64,000 nt of DNA from Notospermus geniculatus (Eukaryota > Nemertea > Pilidiophora > Heteronemertea > Lineidae). The notes under the pieces are model-generated. The model worked only from the letters and a program-made list of their open reading frames with translations. It made no database searches and had not been told where the DNA came from. The translations under genes were made by a program, and so were the position numbers. Within the stretch, counting starts at the first letter, position 1; every line of letters begins with the position of its first letter. This document shows positions 55,337-64,000 of the stretch, piece after piece. The stretch lies in NCBI GenBank assembly GCA_002633025.1, contig NMRB01002281.1, positions 1 through 64,000 on the forward strand, given 5' to 3'.

Positions 55337-55984
55337 TTTTCGTAAGGGGAGCTTTGTGAATAAGGTCCCTGAGGCCATAAATCATGAAGCCTTCGCAACT
55401 TTGCGTGCACGCCAATCCACTGTAAGGCAGTCAGTGAACAAAAGACATGTACAGCCAAACAATAGACTTGCGTGCCAAGTTGCGAAGTCTTCGGGAATAT
55501 GGCCCGTGGTCTCCAGCCGATAGAACGAACACTGGTCAATCAAGTCACGTCCCAAAACAGCAAACCAGTCAGGAAATTCAAACACCACCGCCCTATGTTT
55601 TTTTAAAAACATTTCTTGTTAAATATTTACTTGGGCGGAGAACCACTGATTACCTCAGGACGTGTGCGGTGACGTAGGAAGCGAGCACTAAGAGCACTCG
55701 AAATAGGCCTACAGCTCCTAAGTCCTTGAGAATTTACTATGGGTCACTTTTGGAAAGTTGTAGGGATTGGTCTTGTCTCCCTATTCCAAACCCCGGAGGA
55801 GGTATAGCGGTAATTTTCAGCCCTTTTGAGCAATGATCCTACTGCATGTTCTTTACCGGAAGTGTCCCAATACGTCAAAACTGACATGCAAAAAGTAAAT
55901 TCATGAAAATGACGAAATGCACCCGGGTTATTCATGTACTTTATGACATCATCAGTTTTGTGGTCACGTGCATCTTGGCAAGAC
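55337..55984. other. No gene seen
   Basis: Short frames on both strands; none has a recognised domain. CACGTG occurs near the right edge (55965). Confidence 0.4.
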
Positions 55985-56230
55985 GCACGTGACAATCTTG
56001 GACGAAAATTTTCAGATCTTGGACGATATTTTATAAATCTTGCAATGTATTTTTTTATTTCAATTTGGTAATACCTTTTTTAATTCTTGCAGTGATTTTT
56101 GTATTCTTGAACAATATTTTTCAAATTTGGAGCAAATTTTACAATTCTTTGAGTTTTTTATTGTGTAATGAAAATTAAATTCTTGGACTGTACTTTTTCA
56201 ACACACTTGAACGAAAAAAAAAGTCTTGAA
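55985..56230. repeat. Degenerate array of TTCTTGAACAATATTTT units
   Basis: About nine ~25-bp units such as TCTTGGACGATATTTTATAA and ATTCTTGAACAATATTTTTC. The last ends near GTCTTGAATAAATTCC. Confidence 0.65.
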
Positions 56231-56513
56231 TAAATTCCGCTGCTTCACGCACAACCACAATCATGCATTCCAAGCGCATATGACGTCACGGCTTTAGAGT
56301 TGCACTAAAATTGGGAAGAGGTATGCGGTTTAACGATGGTTATAAAAATATGCCAGAGGTGGCTTATTTCAGCTTCCCAAAAATGTCGCATAGTAACCCA
56401 GTGTTCTGAAATGCGGAACTCGAATTAAAATAAGGCATTCACCAACTATGCAGGAAATTTAACTGGCCTCCTTCGCGCCTTCGAGTCATCGAGTCAAGTA
56501 CAACAAGCCTTTA

Positions 56514-57112
56514 GGCTTCCTGTACATAGAAGTATACGGTATTCGGTATACTCTATACGGTATACGGTATACGGACACGGCGATTTATATAGGATATACG
56601 CAGGGCTGAACTTGACAATTTGGTCGTTCGATTTGCATTGACGGAAAGTACTAAGTCATGTAGAGGATGTGTCAGGACATTTGTTTACACCCAACCCCCG
56701 AGGGACCGAGAAAAGGTTAGCATTTTGGAGACACTCGACTCTGTAAAATATTTGCTTTGCTGAATTATCGAACCTGAACTTTGTTTCACAATCAGATGGA
56801 TACTAGTAAATACCAATATTTACTTTGATTTTGATTGCCTGGAATGTATTTCTGCTGAAAATCAACGAAAAATTTTATTTAGAAATGAGTAAACTGACCA
56901 ATCTATGCATATTAGCCCGACCACGGGCACTATACGAAGAGAAAAAATCGTGCAAGCGCGATTCCTTGTATACGCGAATAGCGTGCACTGTTCCGCGTAT
57001 AGGGCTATGTAACCCGCTCTTTGAAATAAGCTTGTTCGTTTTCTAGTATACGCGTGCATTACGAAACGTGCACCAAATACCGAATACCGTATACTTCTAT
57101 GTACAGGAAGCC
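56514..57112. mobile_element. PIF/Harbinger-like element, TTA duplication
   Basis: The ends are GGCTTCCTGTACATAGAAGT and its exact inverse; similarity runs about 36 bp per side. TTA flanks both sides (56511-56513, 57113-57115). Its interior holds TATACG-rich words in both orientations and no coding sequence. Confidence 0.8.
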
Positions 57113-57512
57113 TTATGCAAGATATGAAGTCGCTCGGTGAAATAATGACAAACTGAGGCAGGTTCGTTACTTTTTTCGAACTTTGACCTCTGTGACCTTG
57201 AAAAGTAGGCCAAATCAAAAACCCGTTATAAAGGTTATGTATCCTTATTAGCTACATCTATGATAAAAAATTTGCAGATGAGCTAGTCTTTAGTTTAGGA
57301 GTAATTGCACTTTTTGTGTTTTTGGTTTCCACCACCTGGTGGCCAAGCTGAGGGTCGAATCAGACCAAAACTTAGTGTCGTGGGCCATCTGACCTAGGGG
57401 TGTATATGTTCCAAGTTTCAGATCAATAGCTCCAGCGGTTACGAAACGTACCCTGCTAACGGACGACGGACGCTGCACCATCGTAAGAGCTCACCCCGGT
57501 GAGCTAAAAATA
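57113..57512 (-). repeat. Family B, inverted fragment
   Basis: In reverse complement it starts TTAGCTCACCGGGGTGAGCT, with CGTCCGTCGTCCGTTAGCAG, and ends CATATCTTGCATAA, where the element at 56514 cuts it. Confidence 0.75.
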
Positions 57513-58151
57513 GGTCAAGGTCAAAACCCGTATGATATATTATGTCCCCTCACTAGAGGTACGTACCTAAAAATTTCAACAAGCTACGACAAGTAATAAG
57601 GGAGTTTTCGAATTTTTAGTGTTTTTGCATAATGCCCCCTATTGGGCAAACCGTAAGTCGAAAACGGCCGGAAATCGAACTCAACCTTACCAGTCTCCTG
57701 TTCTTACTACCATGTAAAATGTAAAATAACATAACATAAAATAAAAACGAGTGTTAACAGGCTGATTAATGTTTCATATGAATTCAAGGACGAGTGACAC
57801 TAATGACGATATACCACGGACAAAAATACTGGTTGGTTAAAATTTATCGAATACAAAGGTAAGGTCACATGTCTTTCTTGGGTTGGCAGACGTCGTAACA
57901 CTGCCGCATAAAATACGGTGAAAATGAATGAAATAAAGACATGATAAATGATACTGATGAAGATACGAATTGTCATAAAATGTAAAATGCAAATTGCGGC
58001 AAGTAAAAATCACTGCGTACCTTAATACTCTTCCTATGTATAATCCGACGATGTGTCCCAAGTCAATCCAAGAGGAACGGTCATCGATATTTCACTGAGA
58101 CAACGCTGAGTTTCCAGTCTCTCGAATTTGATCTTTTGTTTTACAATTGAG
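57513..58151. other. No gene seen
   Basis: Unassigned sequence. If the exon at 58152 is real, this is its intron. Confidence 0.35.
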
Positions 58152-58329
58152 GTCACCAACATATCACGCGGTCTGTGATCATTTGTTCCTGTTGCGTGAC
58201 ACCGCATGGAAGTGGTGTTTAGATCAGGATGAGAAAGACCGGGACCTGTTGAGATATTACGAGGAAACTGGGGCACATCAAGGGTTGTTCCAAGTAATGA
58301 CTACCATGATGGGCGATCTTCCCGATTGA
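58152..58329 (+). CDS. Candidate terminal coding exon, unknown protein
   Basis: After a pyrimidine-rich tract and ...CAATTGAG, a 59-codon frame runs to TGA with protein-like composition: HLFLLRDTAWKWCL, DEKDRDLLRYYEETGAH and LFQVMTTMMGDLPD. The charged and hydrophobic residues alternate as in amphipathic helices, unlike the repeat-derived frames nearby. I recognise no family and found no partner exon upstream on the plus strand, so it could also be a chance frame. Confidence 0.3.
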
Positions 58330-59661
58330 AGCCAGTACATGCACTTGTAATGGGGAACCGGAGGAACTAACGTCACGACGTGGCGCTGTGAGCAGTGCGA
58401 CCGAATTTTCTTTTTTCTAACGTTATTTCCATTTATTTCTGGTGTGAAAAGCACCCGTTTGTTTCGGTCGCGTGGCATTAAAATTTACACCATCTTGTAG
58501 CAGATGAAAATGTCTATATGTTGCGGTGCTTTTGTCCCTTAAAATGAAGACATAGATGACGATTCCGGCAACGTCTTTTTCTCAATTTTCCTGTAGAAAA
58601 TGTACAGCAGATTTTTTCATGACGTAGCGCCAACACATAAAACGACGTCAATGACGTCAATGACATCGTTTTGGTCGCACTGCTCGCAGCGCCGACCTGT
58701 CGGGATTTCCGGCACGCGGGTTCCTCATTATTAACAGTGTGCTCCTGCCCGACTAAGTGAGGCGCGAGTAAATGACACATGTCATGAGGTTGCCAAATGA
58801 TACTTAGATATTATATCATGGCTATTTCTGTATGTTCTCCGGGTTTCCTCTTCGTAAGTTGGTATTCTCACGATACCAGTGTCATCATCCTGGAACTCCA
58901 CGTGTATTGGCTACGTTATAAAGACTACGCCACTACCCCTGGAAACTTTCGCAACAATTTCTGTATTGACCCACATCGAGAAATCAATGTACCAATCAGA
59001 GCCCTCCTGAGATTTGCCCGTTAACCTCGCCTTCAGGTTTTGGCATGATACCAACTAACTCTTCAGTATCAGTGGTACACTCTACTTGCGTATGAACTAG
59101 GAACGAGGTAACAGAAAACAACATGGCGAATGCTGCAGCATGATAGCGGGCGATTCGCGATTTCAAGGCGTAATTTTCCGGATTGAAAATTTGAATCTGT
59201 TGCAGGGGATTTCCTTGTATCGGAGACGTTTCTTCCAATCACGGTTAAAAATAAGGATTAAGTAGCAGTTCCGAAATGATGGGAAAGTCAATAAACATTC
59301 TTAATGACATATCTATTTGAAATAAAAAGACTACATGTGATGGTACGAAACCCACTGTCGCGTTTTGCCGCTGCGGTTTCATCACTGCCCGAAAAAATCC
59401 TTTGTTATTTTCTCGGCCCGCTGCCTTTTAACAAAGCATTTTCTGCAGGTGCGTTTTCCCGCCGCGTGAAAACGCGCCACTGGGTTCGGGCCTTTATATT
59501 ACGGCCTAGCAGTGAGGCCACATTATTTAACTTGCAAGCATACCCTGTCATTGTCCTGACTTCAACTGCATGAAGGTAACCATGCAGTGATGTAAGACTC
59601 CAGCCATCCTGAAGACGCCTTTGCTTTACATTCACAGTTTGAAATCTGTTGTTAGAAACCT
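58330..59661. other. No gene seen
   Basis: Unassigned sequence; GGTCGCACTGCTC near 58672 is the inverse of GAGCAGTGCGACC at 58390. No coding signal. Confidence 0.4.
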
Positions 59662-59894
59662 GATAATAAGCAAGAAGTCAATCTCCAGAATTCACGAATT
59701 TTCGACCCCAACCGGGGTCTTTTTCAAGTGGAACTTTACAATCTGAAACTCTAGAAAAGACTTTTCTAGAGTTTCAGATTGTAAAGTTCCACTTGAAAAA
59801 GACCCCGGTTGGGGTCGAAAATTCGTGAATTCTGGAGATTGACTTCTTGCTTATATTATCATTTTGTGTGTCAATTTTGTGCTTTTCTGTATCT
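59662..59894. mobile_element. Head-to-head retro-insertion with a 94-bp-arm hairpin
   Basis: TGTTGTTAGAAACCT flanks both sides (59647-59661, 59895-59909), a 15-bp target duplication. Positions 59666-59759 and 59761-59854 are exact inverted copies around base 59760. Each arm ends CTTGCTTAT, the end also seen in the 51-bp insert at 13050. Each arm carries a hammerhead-like fold: GACCCCGGTTGGGGTC, then GAAA, then ATTCGTGAAT, then TC. About 34 further bases (59861-59894) follow the right arm. This layout fits target-primed insertion of a Penelope-like or similar element; no RT is present. Confidence 0.8.
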
Positions 59895-59923
59895 TGTTGT
59901 TAGAAACCTAATGCTTAGATCTA

Positions 59924-61440
59924 GTTCCAACTATCACGAACCGCCCCACGATTGAAATCGTGGTCTTAATCGTGGAGGTATCGTGGTGATCCTGTCAGAT
60001 CTCGAGGTCAGTCGTGGCAGTCGTATTGATCGTAGAAACGTTTTGGACGGTTCGAAAATTTTGTACGATCAACACGATTGCCACGATTGCCCTCAAGATC
60101 AGGCGCGGACTACCATAAAAAGTTTTCTCAAAAATATTGCCAAAAACCAAAGCGCGAAATCGTTATTGAGCACAGTCATTCCGATGACGTGATTCTCAGC
60201 TGCCGCTATGTTATGAGCCGGCCCGTATACAAGCAGCATATAGTCATATCGTCGAAGAGGATAAACGATTATTATTGTTCGACATGTCTCAGAGTGCAGG
60301 AACTTGACCTGAAATCGCATCTCAGAACTACCAATTTTGAAAAATTTTCTGCGGGAGGTCCCCCCGACCCCTTGCATAACCGGCCCCTTAAGCGCCGAAC
60401 GGGAAGCCCACGTCCGTTAAGCTCAGCTCATCGGCTTAACCCCCNAAAGCTGGCTAAGGCCTTGTCATCTTCCGGAAGAAAAAAGTGTGTATGACTAGGC
60501 TACGTAGACCTACGTCTAACAATTGCCTTACCTTAACCCATTAGGCGCCATATAGCCCAAACCCGCCCAAGCCTGCATAATCCCATATAGCCCAAACCCA
60601 CCCGTGTGATTTCCGGCCGCCACAGAGGCAACCAACGAAAAAAATAAAAAAATCTAACCTCGGCTCCAGTTGTATCATGTAGCCAGTGTTATAAGCTACG
60701 AAATAAACATCACTTGTTCAATCTATCTTCCAACCTTTTCTTTTTGTCATTTGAGCAAAAAACCAAAATATGCTAAAAAAGTGAAAAGCACTGGGAAAAA
60801 AAGCTGACCTAATTTATACTTGTCTGGCGCCTAATGGGTTAATTACGTATATGGGTTAGTTTTTCTACTCAAGAAGACATTATTGTTGAGGGCTCTCTCA
60901 GACCCGACGCTAAAGTATTATACAAAAAAAATCTGTATGTCGGCCTAATCGGGACCAAGGTTATTTTTGTAAAAAGTGAATGGCAAAATCAATTTTTTTG
61001 TGTTGCTTTTTCCCGTTGTCCGAGGGGATACCAGGAAAAGGCTTCTTAAGCACTTTAATTTTAAAAGCTTCCTGGAGGATGACCCCCCAGATCCCCATCA
61101 GGGTTTCGCACCTTCGGCGCTCGCATAGGTCTGTGCCACCTTTCCTCTTGAGGGCAATCGTGACAATCATTTTGATCGTAGAAAATTTTTGAACCGTTCA
61201 AAACTTTTCTACGATCAATACGATTGCCACGACTGACCTCAAGATCTGATAGGATCACCACGATTAAGACCACAATTTCAATCGTGGCGTGATTGGTGAT
61301 ACTGGGAACACAGTATAACCGTCCAAAACTTTCCTACGATCAAGACGATTGCCACGACTGACCTCAAGATGTGATAGGATCATCACGATTAAGACCACGA
61401 TTTCAACCGTGGGGCCATTCGTGACAGTTGGATCGCACTT
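59924..61440. mobile_element. Composite inverted repeat with GATTGAAATCGTGG arms
   Basis: The left arm (59924 to about 60110) is matched inverted by 61300-61440 and, partly, by 61140-61275. Shared text includes CCCCACGATTGAAATCGTGG, GGTCAGTCGTGGCA and TTTTGGACGGTT. The interior (60110-61140) has hAT-like remnants near 60340, an ambiguous base at 60445 and no coding sequence. Confidence 0.65.
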
Positions 61441-61601
61441 GTCACACTGTGGCGACTTAGGCAGGCGAATCCCCGCTAACTAGAATGAAATGGTCCATGG
61501 ACCATGTACATACTTCTCTCTGTCATTACACTATTATGTCCAAAGGGGTGAGCACATGGTCCATGGACCATTTCATTCTAGTTCGCGGGGATTCGCCCGC
61601 C
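61441..61601. repeat. Palindromic block built on the family B tail
   Basis: AATGAAATGGTCCATGGACC at 61487 and its inverse near 61560-61578 enclose CTCTCTGTCATTACACTATT, the family B end. Outer text CACACTGTGGCGACTTAGGC (61445) is inverted at 62611-62630, on the far side of the CACTG element. Confidence 0.7.
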
Positions 61602-61603
61602 TA

Positions 61604-62609
61604 CACTGAAAGAAATTTCCTCGTCAGGATGAGTACTTTAGGGTACTAACAGGTCCGTCTCCCAGACGAGTAGAAAGGTACTCATAATGATATTCTATTT
61701 CTTCTCATACTGAGTAGATAAATACTCATAATGAGTTGGTAAATATTCTCGTATGGGATGTATGGCTTCTCATATCAAGTACCAAATAGTACTCGTTCTG
61801 AGTACTTGGGTACTCAAGGTGAGTAACAGAGGATGCTCACCTGAGTACCATTGGGATACTAATTTTGAGAAGTTTTGGCTCCTCCAAAATGAGCTGCCCC
61901 TTTCTTCCACTGTGTGATTGAGTGGGACACTCTTGGCGATCGAAAAACCCTGATCAGGGGACTCTGTTTGGCTGAGTAAGCCGTAACATTTAAGTTACTA
62001 CAAATACTACAGACGGGGAGTCAAGAATTTCTTTCAAGTAAAGTTTATGACATTTGTGGTTCAGAGCAGCATCATTTCCGAAAAGTTTAGTATCCACAAA
62101 AATAATGAGCGAGGTTTGTTTTACAAACTTTTGTTGTTACCATGTTAGTATTGGAGGCAGCGACATTCTTATATGCCATAACTTTTAGGCACTAGGTTCT
62201 CTTTATTTCCATGCTTGATTTTTCGCTTCCACGACTTTTCTGTGGCATCGGGAAACCGTTCTCCATGAAATCGCGTCAGAAGCAGTAGAGTGTTACATTA
62301 TGTGTCCAAGCTGGTCGACCTACCTCAAACCGCAAGATTTTTTTAGCCCCAAACCATGCAAAAGGTATGAAACCATGCAAAAGGTATGTGTAAGTACTGC
62401 ACCCTGGGTACTCAAGAAGAGACAGAATAAGGTACCTATCGTGCGTACGCTGCAGTACTCATTGTGAGTAGCAAGAGTACTCAAACGTGTTATCCTATGC
62501 TATGAGTATAATGGGTAATCAGAATGAGTACATAGAGTACTCTTAATGAGATGAATATAGTATGAGTACCCCAAAGGTACTCAATCTGAGAAGGGATTAT
62601 TTTTCAGTG
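61604..62609. mobile_element. CACTG-ended non-autonomous DNA transposon, second family
   Basis: The ends are CACTGAAAGAAATTTCC and, inverted, CACTGAAAAATAATCCC. TA flanks both sides (61602-61603, 62610-62611). The empty site is visible in the other arm of the surrounding palindrome (61450-61462, GGCGACTTAGGC inverted). Both subterminal regions are packed with GAGTAC/GTACTC words. No transposase frame. Confidence 0.8.
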
Positions 62610-62611
62610 TA

Positions 62612-62789
62612 AGTCGCCACAGTGTGACCTGGGCTTTACAGACATTTCACGATCAGCTACGAATGGCCAATCGTGACCGAACCACAGTGGGAACTTAGCA
62701 TAATGAATTACAATGTACGCAGTCTTGGCTGACACACCCTTGGATTATGATGGGTGTAACCGATTGGTGATGAACTGGTAATACTACTG
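62612..62789. other. No gene seen
   Basis: Right arm of the outer palindrome to about 62690, then unassigned sequence. Confidence 0.4.
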
Positions 62790-63161
62790 CGCAATAAGCC
62801 GCGCATGGGATTTTCCCGCCAGCGACCAATTCATTGACTATACATGGTAAAGGCCCCCTCTAGTTATTTGGTTTTGTGGTTTATTGCTTCATCGCTGTCA
62901 GCCACGATGATCAATTTCCTGCTTAGGCGAATTACATGATTAAGGGCTAATTTATACTTGCTAGCGGACCGTCAAGCGCGTGAAACTGATCGCAGGTTTT
63001 CATGACGTGAATGTGCACACACATTGAAATTGATCATAGTCGGCGTAAAATCCGGACGGAGTATGTCGCACAACCATAAAGTGAAATATGACATCGACCC
63101 AGTGCCATGTATAGTCAATGAATTGGTCGCTGGCGGGAAAATCCCATGCGCGGCTTATTGC
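62790..63161. mobile_element. Foldback element with 57-bp arms
   Basis: GCAATAAGCCGCGCATGGGA begins the left arm (62791-62847) and the exact inverse closes the right arm (63105-63161). The two arms are identical by eye over about 57 bp, so the element is young. About 257 bp lie between. No clear target duplication. Confidence 0.8.
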
Positions 63162-63944
63162 ATGATATACAGTATGCTCCTATCGATATTAATGTAAATT
63201 TAAAAGTAAGATTTAGCCATACAGATGAATTATCCGTTAGTTATGAAATATGAAGTTCAGTTTCTTTGAAAAAGACGCTTCCTGCACCCACTTGACACAA
63301 TAGTGGAATCATGTTACACTCATTATAAAGATTGATATCTTATGATTCCTTCTCATGTTCCTGGAAAACATCCGCCCACAATCACTAATTAATAAACTGG
63401 CCAGCGCAAACTGGACAAAAACATGACATTTAAAACGAAGTAGTATGAAAAATCCTTAACACTAATTGGCTTCTTCATCATGTAGGAAATCTCCAATCAT
63501 GATTTTGTCAGGCACCATCATTCTAAGGCCTATAGCCTATAGCGTATAGCGACTGGCGTAAAGGGTCGTGTGGAAACACGGTCTTAAGCTACATTTCCAC
63601 GAGGCGGGTGCGGGTGCGGACTTGGTGACGGACGTGGGTGCGGGTGCGGGCGTTGTGTTTCCGCGAAACGGCCACAGACGCGGGAGTTGGTCTTCGGATG
63701 GTGGTACCATCCAGGGGAATTCCCAGGAATTTAGGAGAATTCAAAGGAAATAGAGAGTTTAGAGATCGCACGCTAACGTAACCGCTAACGCTATTTTTAG
63801 CGTTAGCGTCAAGAATAACGAAAATTCGGTTAAGAATCAAACGCTAACCTTAAACGTTAACGGTAACGTTATTTAAAAAAAAACGAAATTGACCAGTGTT
63901 TGCAGCTGACGTGGCAGTGCAACACGTGGCAGTGCAACGCCCCG
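63162..63944. other. No gene seen; CGCTAACG repeats
   Basis: CGCTAACG/CGTTAGCG words recur at 63767-63870, in both orientations, as a short degenerate array. GGTGCGGGTGCGGACTTGG at 63606 is a small G-rich repeat. Confidence 0.5.
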
Positions 63945-64000
63945 TCAATAATAGGAGCTGTCATCGAGTTGACCAATAGGTGTCACTACGGCCCAATTCA
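63945..64000 (-). repeat. Repeat shared with 29310-29365, cut by the window edge
   Basis: In reverse complement it reads GAATTGGGCCGTAGTGACAC, matching the repeat inside the Tigger-like element. Confidence 0.7.

Overview
This is eukaryotic, almost certainly animal, nuclear DNA from a repeat-rich genome. The best guess is a marine invertebrate. Host-type coding sequence is split by GT-AG introns and mixed with LINEs, a Ty3/Gypsy-type element, tRNA-headed SINEs and many short terminal-inverted-repeat (TIR) elements. The palindrome TAGGCCTA recurs throughout. The phylum cannot be fixed from sequence alone; echinoderm, hemichordate, amphioxus or mollusc are all possible. Single ambiguous bases (for example 15745, 28203, 33265, 51283) and long G runs show a draft-quality assembly, so single frameshifts should be read with caution.

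Only a few stretches look like host genes. (1) 6168-7552 (+): a four-exon gene for a small secreted protein with six cysteines in the mature part, inferred from splice signals and continuous reading phase. (2) 19350-20249 (+): a protein resembling the DUF3990/ADP-ribosyltransferase-like fold, with a broken partial copy upstream at 18773-18990. (3) 33364-35229 (-): a three-exon RecQ-like helicase that carries an in-frame stop and two compensating frameshifts around motif VI. (4) 58152-58329 (+): a possible terminal exon of unknown type.

Nearly everything else is mobile DNA, often nested. From left to right: a CACTG-ended element (3064-4257) holding a SINE; a decayed Ty3/Gypsy-type element on the minus strand (9127-15278) broken by two elements with 9-bp target duplications; tandem families rich in TCAAGGTCA (17930-18500 and 23620-28135, the latter two inverted arms about 2 kb apart); a pogo/Tigger-like element (28924-30056); hAT-like elements with 5- or 6-bp duplications; a foldback element with tandem-repeat arms (36888-38947); long inverted repeats at 20385-21135 and 46034-47398; a 5'-truncated non-LTR retrotransposon (51090-54225, minus); a head-to-head retro-insertion with a hammerhead-like motif (59662-59894); and a second CACTG-ended element (61604-62609).

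The most useful property of the window is that many insertions can be dated and delimited internally. Related repeats in the same 64 kb supply the empty site, so the exact ends and target-site duplications can be read directly.
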